The notes below the pieces were generated by a model that saw nothing but the letters and a program-made list of their open reading frames with translations, was not told the DNA's origin and ran no database searches. Source: Acidimicrobiales bacterium (lineage in GTDB: Bacteria; Actinomycetota; Acidimicrobiia; Acidimicrobiales; Iamiaceae). From it: a stretch of DNA of 33,764 nt. The stretch covers positions 1 through 33,764 of the forward strand of contig JAOBWM010000043.1 in the NCBI GenBank assembly GCA_025463365.1, read 5' to 3'. The translations under genes were made by a program, and so were the position numbers. Position 1 is the first letter of the stretch, and every line of letters begins with the position of its first letter. This document shows, piece after piece, positions 1 to 7,639 of this stretch.

Positions 1-122
1 GGGGCTCGGTCCGCTTCCACGAGCGGAACGGGTTCCGCGAGGTCGCCCGCATGCCCGGCATCGGTCGCAAGCGCGGTCGGCCCGTCGACCTCCTCCTCTT
101 CCAGCGGGAGCTGCAGCCGTGA
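1..122 (+). CDS. GNAT-family N-acetyltransferase, C-terminal end only
   Basis: The first 122 bases read as the last 39 codons of an open frame ending in TGA at 120-122; the start lies outside the window. The peptide contains HERNGFREVARMPGIGRK and then RPVDLLLFQREL. This matches the C-terminal end of phosphinothricin-type GNAT acetyltransferases, where an H-E-x-x-GF segment is followed by a G-K/R-x-GR-x-x-D-x-x-L strand. The stop overlaps the GTG start of the next gene by 3 bases, so the two are probably translationally coupled. The substrate cannot be told from this fragment. Confidence 0.72.
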   Translation, partial: GSVRFHERNGFREVARMPGIGRKRGRPVDLLLFQRELQP

Positions 123-757
123 GCGAGACCCACGCGCCGCCGATCCAGGTCCTCGTCATGGACGTGGGCGGGGTCCTGTGCCGCTGGGTCCCCGAGCGCC
201 GGCTCTCAGCGCTGGCGGCGATCTCCGACCTGCCGCCGGCCACCATCGACGCCCAGCTCTTCGGTTCGGGGTGGGACGACGCCTGCGAGCGGGGCCAGTT
301 CGAGCTGCCCAAGATCCTCGACCACCTCCGGTCGTTCCTCGGCCTGGAGCCCGGCCCGCACCGCGACGCGATCCTGCGGGCCGCGTGGGCATCGGCGTTC
401 GAACCCGACGCATCGGTGCTCGGCCTCATGCCGTGGGTGCGCTGTCGCACCGCCGTCTTCACCAACAACGGCCCGCTGCTCGAGGACGCGCTCGCCCATG
501 AGCTCCAGCGGGTCGGCGACGCCTTCGACGAGCGCCTCTTCTCGTGGCGCCTCCGCGCCACCAAGCCCGACCCGGACGCCTTCGCTGCCGCCACCGCACA
601 GCTCGCGGTGGGGGCCGACGAGATCTTCTTCGTCGACGACAGCCCCGGCAACATCGAAGCCGCCACCGAGTGTGGCTGGCGGGCCCACCGCTACACCGAT
701 GCCCTCAACCTGCGGGTCGCTCTCGGTCACGCCGACCTGCTCCCGGGGCCGACGTGA
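119..757 (+). CDS. HAD-superfamily hydrolase (subfamily IA type)
   Basis: A 212-residue cytoplasmic HAD phosphatase-like protein. Motif I is MDVGGVL with the nucleophile at Asp15. Motif II is the Thr in VFTNN near residue 115. Motif III is the Lys in ATKPDPDAF near 148. Motif IV is FFVDDSPGN near 168-176. The usual second Asp of DxD is Gly17, as in the DxGN/G-type HAD-IA branch (YihX-like), so acid/base chemistry may differ from standard phosphatases. The GTG start overlaps the upstream stop and the gene's own stop overlaps the next GTG. The three genes therefore look like one transcript. The substrate is unknown. Confidence 0.85.
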   Translation: MSETHAPPIQVLVMDVGGVLCRWVPERRLSALAAISDLPPATIDAQLFGSGWDDACERGQFELPKILDHLRSFLGLEPGPHRDAILRAAWASAFEPDASVLGLMPWVRCRTAVFTNNGPLLEDALAHELQRVGDAFDERLFSWRLRATKPDPDAFAAATAQLAVGADEIFFVDDSPGNIEAATECGWRAHRYTDALNLRVALGHADLLPGPT

Positions 758-1143
758 CGGTCCTCGGGCTCGACCACGTGCAGCTGGCCATGCCCGCCGG
801 TCGCGAGGCCGACGCGGTCGCGTTCTACGAAGGGCTGCTCGGCATCCCGCACGTCCCGAAGCCCCCGGAGCTGGCGAAGCGGGGCGGGTGCTGGTTCGAG
901 GACGGGCCCGCCGACGACCGCACGGTCCGGGTCCACCTCGGCGTCGAGGCCGACTTCCGTCCCGCCCGCAAGGCCCACCCCGCCCTGCGAGTCGCTGATC
1001 TCGCAGCGCTGGCAGACCGGTTGCAAGCAGCGGGCCACGAGGTCACCGCGGGCGATCCACCCGACGGGCAGTGCTACGTCGACGACCCCTTCGGCAACCG
1101 CATCGAGCTCGTCAGCGGCTACCGGCCCGCTCCCGGCCGGTAG
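754..1143 (+). CDS. VOC-family (glyoxalase/bleomycin-resistance fold) protein
   Basis: A 129-residue single vicinal-oxygen-chelate domain. It begins with the typical strand LGLDHVQLAMP, whose His is the usual first metal ligand. It continues with AVAFYEGLLGI, the central HPALRVADLAALADRL segment, and ends with YVDDPFGNRIELV, where the Glu is the usual last ligand. The GTG start sits in a GTGA overlap with the HAD gene stop, and this start gives the correct N-terminal strand. The reaction cannot be predicted from fold alone. Its last 25 bases overlap the 3' end of the convergent kelch gene. Confidence 0.85.
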   Translation: MTVLGLDHVQLAMPAGREADAVAFYEGLLGIPHVPKPPELAKRGGCWFEDGPADDRTVRVHLGVEADFRPARKAHPALRVADLAALADRLQAAGHEVTAGDPPDGQCYVDDPFGNRIELVSGYRPAPGR

Positions 1144-2459
1144 CGGGCGCCGTCGGCGTACGGCGTGCTGGTGAACCCGGTGGTGGCGGCACCGCCCCAC
1201 AGCAGCAGCTCGGTGCCCGTCCACGCCGACGAGCTCCCGTTGCGGCGGACGAGGCCCGAGGCAGGGAGCGTTCGCCACGTGCCCGCAGCCGGATCGAAGG
1301 CGAGGCCGGGCAGGGGCTGCGGGTCCTCGGGGTTCGTGATCCCCGACCAGAACACGAACACCTCCCGACCCGACCACACCAGGTCCGGATACGACCAGCC
1401 GAGGAGCTCGGACCGGCCCCGGTATCCCGCCGGCAGCTTCGAAGGCTCGGGTGCGACCGCCCAGCGGTTCGCCGCCGGATCGAAGGTGCGCAACGAGGTC
1501 ATGTCGTGGCCGTACCCGGCCGCGACGACGCGGGATCCCGTCCAGACCACCGATGTGGCCGTCACGAACGGCGCCGAAGCCAACGTCCGCCACCGGTTCC
1601 TCGCCGGGTTCCACGCCAGGACGTGGCGCCCGTTCGTGCCGCTTCCCGCGCTCGCCGAGCCCCCTCCCACGACGAGCACGTCCGTGCCGTCCCAGACCGC
1701 GGTGGCGCCGACGCGTCCGGCACCGGAGTGCGGAAGCCGACGCCACCGACCGGTCACCGGGTCGTAGGCCGCGCCGCCGTCGAGCGGCACGTCGTCGTCG
1801 CCGTCCTCCTCGTCCTCGTAGGTCAGGGCCGCCGCGTGGGTGATCCCGCCGTAGATCACCAGCTCCTTGCCCGTCCAGGCCGACGCGACGTCCACGCGTG
1901 CTTCGAGCGGGCCAGCGTCGAGCTCGCGCCAGCGGTCCGTGACGGGGTCGTACGCCGCCGCCTTCGGCTCGGGCCCACCCCAGACGATCAGCTCCTTCCC
2001 CGTCCACGCCGATGTGTAGCCGGCTCCGAAGATCGGCGGCTTCGCGTCGAACGGGGGCGCGGCCAGCTTTCGCCACCGGTTCCTCGCCGGGTCGTAGGCC
2101 GCGCCGTCGGTCCGACCTGGCTCACCTCCGCCGGCATCGGAGAAGGCGCCGTCGCCGCGGAACACGAGCAACTCCTTCCCGGTCCACGCCGTCAGCGCGT
2201 CGGAGCGGCCCGACAGCGGCGACGCCGCCATCGGCGCCCACCGCTCGGCGCCGGTCGCGACGGGCCGGCCGAGCGTGGTTGTCGGCGCATCCTGGAGCGG
2301 AGGACCGGGCTGGGGGGTCGTGACCCGGTGATCGCCGCTCCGTGTCGCCAGCGCCACGCCGCCACCGACCACCGCCCCGACGACGATCACGGCGACCACC
2401 CACCTCCGGGCCCGCGGTCGGCGGGCACCGCTCGGCTCGGTCAGTTGGTGATCCACCAT
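1119..2459 (-). CDS. Membrane-anchored kelch-repeat protein
   Basis: A 446-residue protein with a short basic N-terminus, one membrane segment at about residues 20-39 (WVVAVIVVGAVVGGGVALAT), and a long exported domain. That domain holds about seven repeats of a W-T-G-K-E-L-h-h-h-G strand followed by YDPxxxRWRxL, the pattern of kelch beta-propeller blades (for example AWTGKELIVWGG then AAYDPVTDRWREL). It is probably an extracytoplasmic binding propeller; no catalytic motif is visible. I chose the ATG at 2459, followed by VDHQLTEPS. A longer reading to 2528 adds only a low-complexity Gly/Asp stretch. It is convergent with and overlaps the VOC gene. Confidence 0.82.
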   Translation of the reverse strand: MVDHQLTEPSGARRPRARRWVVAVIVVGAVVGGGVALATRSGDHRVTTPQPGPPLQDAPTTTLGRPVATGAERWAPMAASPLSGRSDALTAWTGKELLVFRGDGAFSDAGGGEPGRTDGAAYDPARNRWRKLAAPPFDAKPPIFGAGYTSAWTGKELIVWGGPEPKAAAYDPVTDRWRELDAGPLEARVDVASAWTGKELVIYGGITHAAALTYEDEEDGDDDVPLDGGAAYDPVTGRWRRLPHSGAGRVGATAVWDGTDVLVVGGGSASAGSGTNGRHVLAWNPARNRWRTLASAPFVTATSVVWTGSRVVAAGYGHDMTSLRTFDPAANRWAVAPEPSKLPAGYRGRSELLGWSYPDLVWSGREVFVFWSGITNPEDPQPLPGLAFDPAAGTWRTLPASGLVRRNGSSSAWTGTELLLWGGAATTGFTSTPYADGARYRPGAGR

Positions 2460-2555
2460 GTCGCCACCGCCCCCGTCCCCGTCACCGTCTCGTACCTCCG
2501 ACGCTCCGGCGGACGACGAGGTTCCCACACCGTGCCCACACCGTGCCCGGACGCG

Positions 2556-2583
2556 CCGGAAGCGCCCTCGCGGGCGCCTCCGG
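2556..2583 (-). terminator. Candidate terminator hairpin after the FadA3-like thiolase
   Basis: An inverted repeat with six perfect GC pairs (GCGCCC and GGGCGC around a TCGC loop), one A/C mismatch, then five more pairs (CCGGA and TCCGG). It lies 38 bases beyond the thiolase stop on the minus strand. There is no T-run, so this may be a non-canonical terminator or simply a GC-rich fold. Confidence 0.4.
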
Positions 2584-2620
2584 GCAGAACGGGTCCGGCG
2601 GGGCCGGCGAGCAGATCAGC

Positions 2621-3841
2621 TCAGCTCAGGCGCTCGATGATCATGGCCATGCCCTGGCCGCCGCCGACGCACATGGTCTCGAGGCCGAACGTCTTGTCGT
2701 CCTTGGTGAGGCCGTTGATCAGCGTGTTCATGATGCGGGCGCCGGTCATGCCGAAGGGATGGCCGACGGCGATGGCGCCACCGTTGACGTTGAGCTTGTC
2801 CCAGCTGATGCCGAGCTCCTTGGCCGACGGGATCACCTGGGCGGCGAACGCCTCGTTGATCTCGACCAGGTCGATGTCGTCGATGGTCATGCCGGCGCGG
2901 GCCAGGGCCTGCTTCGACGCCTCGATCGGGCCGAGGCCCATGATCTCGGGGTCGACGCCCGACACGCCCGAGGACACGACGCGGGCCAGCGGGGTGAGGC
3001 CGAGCTGCTTGGCGCGGGTGTCGCTCATGACGATGACGGCCGCGGCGCCGTCGTTGAGGGGGCAGGCGTTGCCGGCGGTCACGGTGCCGTCGGGGCGGAA
3101 GGCCGGCTTCAAGTTGGCCAGGCCCTCCTTGGTGGTGCCGGCGCGGATGCCGTCGTCGCGGCTCACCACGACCTCGTTGCCCTCGTCGTCCTTGGTGGTG
3201 ACGGGGGTGATCTCGTTCTCCCAGAAGCCGTTCTCCAGCGAGGCGGTGGCCCGCTGTTGCGAGAGGGCAGCGAACTCGTCCTGCTCCTCGCGGGTCACGC
3301 CCTTCAGCGAGGCGACGTTCTCGGCCGTCTCGCCCATGGCGATGTAGACGTCGGGCAGACCTCCGTCGAACGGGGTCCAGGGGCCCTGACCGCCCTCGTG
3401 GCGCTTGGCGGTGCGGGCCTCGGCGGGGGCGTAGAGCGGGTTGTGGGGGCCGGAGTCGGCCATGCCGCTCATGAAGCGGGAGACGGTCTCGACGCCTGCG
3501 GCGATGAACACGTCGCCCTCGCCGGCCTTGATGGCCTGGGCGGCCATGCGGATCGACATCAGCGACGACGAGCAGTAGCGGTTGATGGTCACGCCCGGGA
3601 CGGTCGGCATGTTCGCCTGGATGGCGACGATGCGGGCGAGGTTGTAGCCCGACTCACCGGCGGGCTGGCCGCACCCGAGGATGAGGTCCTCGACGGTGTT
3701 GCGATCCAGCTCGGGGATCTTGTTGAGGGCGGTGTCGACGATGAACGCGGTCAGGTCATCGGGGCGCTCGTTCTTGAGCGAGCCCTTCATGGCCCGGCCG
3801 ATCGGCGTGCGGGCGACTGAGACGATCACGGCTTCCGGCAT
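2621..3841 (-). CDS. Acetyl-CoA C-acyltransferase (thiolase), FadA3-like
   Basis: A full-length 406-residue thiolase that should cleave 3-oxoacyl-CoA with CoA in beta-oxidation. The nucleophile is Cys90 in NRYCSSS. The catalytic His361 lies in GGAIAVGHPFGMTGAR. The second Cys391 lies in METMCVGGGQGMAM-type sequence near the end. Overall it closely resembles what I recall of mycobacterial FadA3 (Rv1074c), including the GHPFGMTG variant. The ATG at 3841 has AGGAG nine bases upstream. No copy of the 17-bp palindrome found at the steroid-type operons occurs at this promoter. It may therefore serve general fatty-acid oxidation, which is an inference. Confidence 0.92.
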   Translation of the reverse strand: MPEAVIVSVARTPIGRAMKGSLKNERPDDLTAFIVDTALNKIPELDRNTVEDLILGCGQPAGESGYNLARIVAIQANMPTVPGVTINRYCSSSLMSIRMAAQAIKAGEGDVFIAAGVETVSRFMSGMADSGPHNPLYAPAEARTAKRHEGGQGPWTPFDGGLPDVYIAMGETAENVASLKGVTREEQDEFAALSQQRATASLENGFWENEITPVTTKDDEGNEVVVSRDDGIRAGTTKEGLANLKPAFRPDGTVTAGNACPLNDGAAAVIVMSDTRAKQLGLTPLARVVSSGVSGVDPEIMGLGPIEASKQALARAGMTIDDIDLVEINEAFAAQVIPSAKELGISWDKLNVNGGAIAVGHPFGMTGARIMNTLINGLTKDDKTFGLETMCVGGGQGMAMIIERLS

Positions 3842-3883
3842 GGCTGAGCTCCTGTTGTGGCGTTCCCCTGGCGATCCCCCTGA

Positions 3884-3920
3884 GGGCCCTTCTGTCTAGC
3901 CAAATGCCCGGCAAGGGCCC
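3884..3920 (-). terminator. Inverted repeat after the DUF2332 gene
   Basis: GGGCCCTT (3884-3891) and AAGGGCCC (3913-3920) form eight perfect pairs around a 21-base spacer. It lies just past the DUF2332 stop (3936, minus strand) and upstream of the thiolase start. It could end DUF2332 transcription or act in the thiolase promoter. There is no T-run. Confidence 0.35.
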
Positions 3921-3935
3921 GAATCCGTGGCTCCG

Positions 3936-5078
3936 TCACCGCGCGGGTCCGAGCCACTCCATCCAGGTGCCGTGCGGGTGTTGGTCGGCCAGCCGGACGT
4001 CGGAGCGCTCGCCGTCGCGCCAGTCGACGCGCACGAGGGCGGTCGGTCGGTCGTCGACCTTGCCGTCGGGGCGCGGCGGGACGTCGATGCCGGGCAGGCG
4101 CGGCGGGTGGTCGGCGTAGACGAACGTGAGATCCCGCGACGTCCCGATCCGGCCCAGCTCGGCGACCAGCTCAGCCTGGCGGTCCGGGGAGAGGTAGGAG
4201 AGCATCCAGGTGGCGAACACCACCGGGAGGGCGTGGTCGGGGACCCCATCGACGAGGTGGCCGACCTCCGTCACCGCGTCGCCGGCCACCACGCGCGGTG
4301 GGTCGCCGTGGGCGAGGGCGATGGCGGCGCGGGCTCGGTCGATGCGGTCGTGGTCGTCGGGCCACTGGCAGGCGATGAGCCATCGCGCGTCGTCGCGGTG
4401 GTGGAGGTCGACCGGGTGGAGGTCGACGCCGACCCGGCTCGCGAGGTGCAGTGGTCCGGTCGGCAGCGGAGGCAGGTGCGGTCCGCGCAGGGCGCACTCG
4501 AGGACGAGCGGCGCGCCCGGCACGACCTCGATCGCCGGCCCCGCCGACCGGACGTAGCGGTACCCGTACCGGTCGAGGAGCAGGTTGAGACCGGCGCTCG
4601 CGCCCAGCTCCACCAATCCGAGCGGGCGCACGCCCCCTGGCGGCGCACCCGGGGCCGAGGTCGCCACCCCGGCGAGGGCCGGGAGCAACGGCGCGCACCG
4701 CCCGACCTCGTTGGTCTGGGTGGAGCGGGTGCGCAGCCGGTCGGCCACCCCCGGATCGTCGAGCGCGAGGCGGCGGAAGTACGGCCACGGATCGTCGTCG
4801 CCGCTGCCCACGGCGCGGGGCCGGCTCACGATCGACGGGTACCACTGCCGCAACGGGTCCTCCTCCCCGGCGAGCAGGTGGTCGTGCACCGCGGCGAGCA
4901 GGAGCATGGGCTGGCGCTGGTCGGGGTGGGCGAGCAGCAGGCGGTCGGCCACCTCGCGGTCGTCCGCCGTTGCGGCCGCCAGCCGGTGGTAGAGCGGGAG
5001 GCCGCCCTCGCACATCTGCGCGAACTCCCGGAACATCGCCGTGAGGTCGTCGGCCTCGCGCTCCCCGATCACCGCCAC
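3936..5078 (-). CDS. DUF2332 family protein
   Basis: About 380 residues matching the actinobacterial DUF2332 family, of unknown function. Recognisable blocks are FREFAQMCEGGLPLYHRLA near the start, a middle block with TQTNEVGRCAPLLP followed by LVELGASAGLNLLLDRYGY, and a late VVFATWMLSYLSPDRQAEL. The GASAGLNLL segment resembles the glycine loop of a Rossmann-type methyltransferase. A methyltransferase-like fold is plausible but unproven. The start is uncertain: GTGs at 5078 and 5072 follow GGGAAG. The longer frame to 5153 would overlap the divergent SnoaL-like gene and a palindrome. Confidence 0.78.
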   Translation of the reverse strand: MAVIGEREADDLTAMFREFAQMCEGGLPLYHRLAAATADDREVADRLLLAHPDQRQPMLLLAAVHDHLLAGEEDPLRQWYPSIVSRPRAVGSGDDDPWPYFRRLALDDPGVADRLRTRSTQTNEVGRCAPLLPALAGVATSAPGAPPGGVRPLGLVELGASAGLNLLLDRYGYRYVRSAGPAIEVVPGAPLVLECALRGPHLPPLPTGPLHLASRVGVDLHPVDLHHRDDARWLIACQWPDDHDRIDRARAAIALAHGDPPRVVAGDAVTEVGHLVDGVPDHALPVVFATWMLSYLSPDRQAELVAELGRIGTSRDLTFVYADHPPRLPGIDVPPRPDGKVDDRPTALVRVDWRDGERSDVRLADQHPHGTWMEWLGPAR

Positions 5079-5095
5079 AGCTTCCCAGCCCGGCG

Positions 5096-5109
5096 AGGCG
5101 CGCGCGCCT
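5096..5109. promoter_or_regulatory. 14-bp perfect palindrome in divergent promoter region
   Basis: AGGCGCGCGCGCCT is its own reverse complement. It ends on the first base of a possible -10 box, TACGGT (5109-5114), of the SnoaL-like gene, and lies 18 bases before the presumed DUF2332 start. It could be an operator for the divergent pair. Alternating GC repeats arise easily at this base composition, so the call is tentative. Confidence 0.3.
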
Positions 5110-5142
5110 ACGGTCCGGGCACCTGCGAGTGAGGAGCACACG

Positions 5143-5622
5143 ATGGCGTTCACCCGAGACGAGATCGAGGCGGCGTTCCAGCACTACCAGGACGCCGCCA
5201 ACGAGGCCGGGCGCACCGGCGACTGGCGGCCGTGGGTCGACTGCTTCGTCCCGGACGTCCACTACATCGAGCACATGTACGGCGAGTTCCACGGGCGCGA
5301 GGCGGTGCTCAGCTGGATCACCGAGACCATGACGGCCTGGCCGTTCACCGAGATGCAGCTGTTCCCGTGGGACTGGTACACGATCGACGCCGAGCAGGGC
5401 TGGCTGGTGGGCCAGATCGAGAACCGCTTCGTCGATCCGGGCGACGGCGAGGTCTACGAGGGCGCCAACTGGACCCGCCTCGTCTATGCCGGCGACGGTC
5501 TGTTCGCTTCCGAGGAAGACGTGTACAACCCGTCCCACTTCGGGCCGGTCGTCGAGGGGTGGCTCGCCGCCTACGCCGCCCACCACCCCGATGCCCCGAC
5601 CGGTCCGGCCGGACCCGGTTGA
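5143..5622 (+). CDS. SnoaL-like (NTF2-fold) protein
   Basis: A 159-residue protein of the nuclear transport factor 2 fold. It shows the usual order: an N-terminal helix pair (DEIEAAFQHYQDAANEAGRTGDWRPWVDCF), a PDVHYIEHMYGEFHGREAVLSWI segment, then beta strands including WDWYTIDAEQGWLVGQIENRF. Members include polyketide cyclases, ring-opening isomerases and many unknowns. Asp/His/Tyr residues line the expected cavity but no single activity can be assigned. The ATG at 5143 has GAGGAG six bases upstream and a TACGGT box at 5109-5114. It converges on the following steroid-type reductase and may be a pathway accessory, which is inference only. Confidence 0.8.
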   Translation: MAFTRDEIEAAFQHYQDAANEAGRTGDWRPWVDCFVPDVHYIEHMYGEFHGREAVLSWITETMTAWPFTEMQLFPWDWYTIDAEQGWLVGQIENRFVDPGDGEVYEGANWTRLVYAGDGLFASEEDVYNPSHFGPVVEGWLAAYAAHHPDAPTGPAGPG

Positions 5623-5632
5623 TGGGCTCGAG

Positions 5633-6547
5633 CTACTGGGCGCCGTAGACCGGGGTCGGGGCGGGGGCGTCAGCGAGGAGCTTGGTGACGGCGGCGCCGA
5701 CATCGATGGGCTCCCAGCGGGCGCCGTTGTCGATCACGGTGCCGTGGCGCCAGCCGTCGGCCACCGACACCTTCCCCGCCTCGACCTCGAAGACCCGCCC
5801 CGTCACGGCGGCGGAGTCCACCGAACCGAGCCAGGCGACGAGCGGGGCGACGTTGTCGGCCGCCATCTCGTCGAACGCGTGGGGATCGTCGGGAACGGCC
5901 ATGGTGGCGGCGAAGACCTGCTCGGTCATGCGGGTGCGGGCCGCGGGCGCGATGGCGTTGGCGGTGATCCCGTACCGACCGAGCTCAGCGGCCTGGACGA
6001 GGGTGAGCGAGATGATCCCGCCCTTGGCCGCGGAGTAGGCCGCCTGGCCGACGGACCCCATGAGCCCGGCTCCGGAGGTGGTGTTGATGATGCGGGCGTC
6101 CACCCGCTTGCCCGCCTTGACCTGATCCCGCCAGTAGCCGGCGGCGTGACGCGACGTGGCGAAGTGACCCTTGAGGTGCACCTGCATCGTGAGGTCCCAC
6201 TCGTCCTCGCTGGCGTTGGCGAACATGCGGTCGCGCACCACGCCGGCGTTGTTGACCACGACGTCGAGGCCGCCGAAGGCATCGATGGCCGTCTTGACCA
6301 GGTCGGCGCCGCCGTCCCAGGTCGAGATGTCGGCGCCGTTGGCCACCGCCTCGCCCCCGGTGGAGCGGATCTCCTCGACCACCTCGCCGGCCGGGCCGGT
6401 GGAGCCGCCCGACCCGTCGAGCTCGGCGCCGATGTCGTTCACGACCACCTTCGCACCCTGGCGGGCGAACTCGAGGGCATGGCCCCGGCCGATGCCGCGT
6501 CCTGCGCCGGTGATGACGACCACGCGGCCGTCGCAGATGAAGCCCAT
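5633..6547 (-). CDS. Short-chain dehydrogenase, Rv3548c-like (17-beta-HSD4-type)
   Basis: A 304-residue classical SDR. The cofactor loop is TGAGRGIG (13-20). NNAG lies at 99-102. The catalytic set is Ser158 (INTTSGAG), Tyr171 and Lys175 (YSAAK). The insert NDIGAELDGSGGSTGPA and the extended C-terminus are typical of the dehydrogenase domain of peroxisomal multifunctional enzyme type 2, and of Rv3548c in the mycobacterial steroid cluster. It probably oxidises or reduces a hydroxyacyl-CoA. The ATG at 6547 is preceded by GAGGG. Its promoter carries the operator at 6606-6622, shared with the divergent LLM gene. The partial SDR at the window end is a relative. Confidence 0.88.
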   Translation of the reverse strand: MGFICDGRVVVITGAGRGIGRGHALEFARQGAKVVVNDIGAELDGSGGSTGPAGEVVEEIRSTGGEAVANGADISTWDGGADLVKTAIDAFGGLDVVVNNAGVVRDRMFANASEDEWDLTMQVHLKGHFATSRHAAGYWRDQVKAGKRVDARIINTTSGAGLMGSVGQAAYSAAKGGIISLTLVQAAELGRYGITANAIAPAARTRMTEQVFAATMAVPDDPHAFDEMAADNVAPLVAWLGSVDSAAVTGRVFEVEAGKVSVADGWRHGTVIDNGARWEPIDVGAAVTKLLADAPAPTPVYGAQ

Positions 6548-6605
6548 GAGAATCAACCCTCGTTCGTTCGACCCGACCGGCACACGCAGCGACCGGCCGG
6601 TGGTT

Positions 6606-6622
6606 TCTGACGGGGCGTCAGA
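6606..6622. promoter_or_regulatory. Operator palindrome 1 (SDR / LLM divergent promoters)
   Basis: TCTGACG-GGG-CGTCAGA, a perfect 7+3+7 palindrome, the best copy in the window. Rightward, a -10 box TAGCGT starts two bases after it and the LLM ATG follows. Leftward, a possible -10 box TAATCT (6620-6625, minus strand) overlaps its end. A bound protein would cover both promoters, which fits repression. Confidence 0.78.
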
Positions 6623-6623
6623 T

Positions 6624-6629
6624 TAGCGT
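6624..6629 (+). promoter_or_regulatory. -10 box of a leaderless LLM promoter
   Basis: TAGCGT lies eight bases before the ATG at 6638, so transcription would start at or next to the A of the start codon. There is no Shine-Dalgarno sequence between them. Confidence 0.55.
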
Positions 6630-6637
6630 GCCCCACC

Positions 6638-7486
6638 ATGGACCTGGGCGTGACGCTGTTCCTCACCGACGTGAGCATCGACCCGATCACCCTCGCCAGG
6701 GAGGTGGAGGATCGGGGGTTCTCCTCCATCTGGGTCCCGGAGCACACCCACATCCCGACCAGCCGGCGCACGCCCGCGCCCATGGGCGAACCGATCGCCG
6801 AGGAGTACAAGCGGTCGCTCGACCCCTTCGTCGCGATGGCCCAGATGGCCGCGGTCACCGAGCGGGTGCGCGTCGGCACGGGCATCGCGCTGCTCGCGGA
6901 GCGCGACCCGATCGTGACCGCCAAGGAGGTGGCCACCCTCGACCACTGCTCGGGTGGTCGCGTGAGCCTCGGCATCGGGTACGGCTGGAACATCGAGGAG
7001 CTCGAGAACCACGGGGGCTCCAAGAAGACGCGGCGGGCCGTCGTGCGCGAGCGGGTGCTGGCCATGCAGGCGCTGTGGGGCGAGCAGGCGGCGTCGTTCG
7101 ACGGCGAGCACGTGCACCTGGCCGAGGCGTGGGCCTGGCCGAAGCCGAAGCAGACGGTGCGCGGCCGTTCGGGGGTGCCGGTCCTGGTCGGCGGGGCGCC
7201 CGGCCCCATCCTGTTCGAGCACATCGCCGAGTTCGCCGACGGCTGGATCCCCGTCGGCGGCGCCGGAGTCGCGGCGGCGATGGCCGACCTCCACGTCGCC
7301 GCCGAGAAGGTGGGCCGGGACCCGGCCGAGCTGACCGTCGTCCCGTTCGGCACCCTCCCCGACCAGGGCAAGCTCGACCACTACGCATCGCTCGGCATCA
7401 CCGAGACCGTCCTCCGGTTGCCCTCGGCCCCCCGTGACGACGTGCTCCGCACCCTCGACTCGTTCGCCCCCTTCCTGTCCCTCTGA
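6638..7486 (+). CDS. LLM-class flavin/F420-dependent oxidoreductase
   Basis: A 282-residue luciferase-like monooxygenase-fold enzyme. It shows the family order: an N-terminal strand MDLGVTLFLTD, SIWVPEHTHIP, TERVRVGTGIALLAERDPIVTAKEVATLDHCSGGRVSLGIGYGWNIEE, then PVLVGGAPGPILFEHIAEFADGWIP. Actinobacterial members with this signature usually use coenzyme F420, but FMN cannot be excluded. It shares operator 1 with the divergent SDR, so it is probably part of the steroid-type regulon. Its step in the pathway is unknown; mycobacteria have similar LLM enzymes in their cholesterol regulon. The start is set by the leaderless promoter. Confidence 0.88.
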   Translation: MDLGVTLFLTDVSIDPITLAREVEDRGFSSIWVPEHTHIPTSRRTPAPMGEPIAEEYKRSLDPFVAMAQMAAVTERVRVGTGIALLAERDPIVTAKEVATLDHCSGGRVSLGIGYGWNIEELENHGGSKKTRRAVVRERVLAMQALWGEQAASFDGEHVHLAEAWAWPKPKQTVRGRSGVPVLVGGAPGPILFEHIAEFADGWIPVGGAGVAAAMADLHVAAEKVGRDPAELTVVPFGTLPDQGKLDHYASLGITETVLRLPSAPRDDVLRTLDSFAPFLSL

Positions 7487-7502
7487 GCCCTTTCCCTGCG
7501 TA

Positions 7503-7531
7503 CGTCATACAGATGGGCCGACCGTATGACG
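7503..7531. promoter_or_regulatory. 8-bp inverted repeat between LLM and TrmH genes
   Basis: CGTCATAC (7503-7510) and GTATGACG (7524-7531) are perfect inverted copies separated by 13 bases. The site begins 17 bases after the LLM stop and overlaps the ATG at 7526 that would otherwise give a longer methyltransferase. It may be an operator or a processing/termination fold. It is not a copy of the 17-bp operator. Confidence 0.45.
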
Positions 7532-7639
7532 ATGTCGAGCCGCGTCACCCACCTCAGCGCCCTGCGGATGGCCGCGGCCTGCCAAGCGATCACCGCGGTC
7601 GACAGGCTGCTGACGACACCGGTCGGTCATGCTGGGGCC

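Noticed and set aside
2526-2548. Tandem CACACCGTGCC repeat
   Set aside because: Only two short units in GC-rich spacer; no further structure or repeats around it.
1071-3347. Long plus-strand frame opposite the kelch and thiolase genes
   Set aside because: Arg/Pro-rich without recognisable domains, and the opposite strand encodes two clear proteins.
7526-7639. N-terminal extension of the TrmH/SpoU-like gene from the ATG at 7526
   Set aside because: It lies inside an inverted repeat and codes for sequence not typical of the family. The downstream GTG fits better, although the longer form cannot be excluded.
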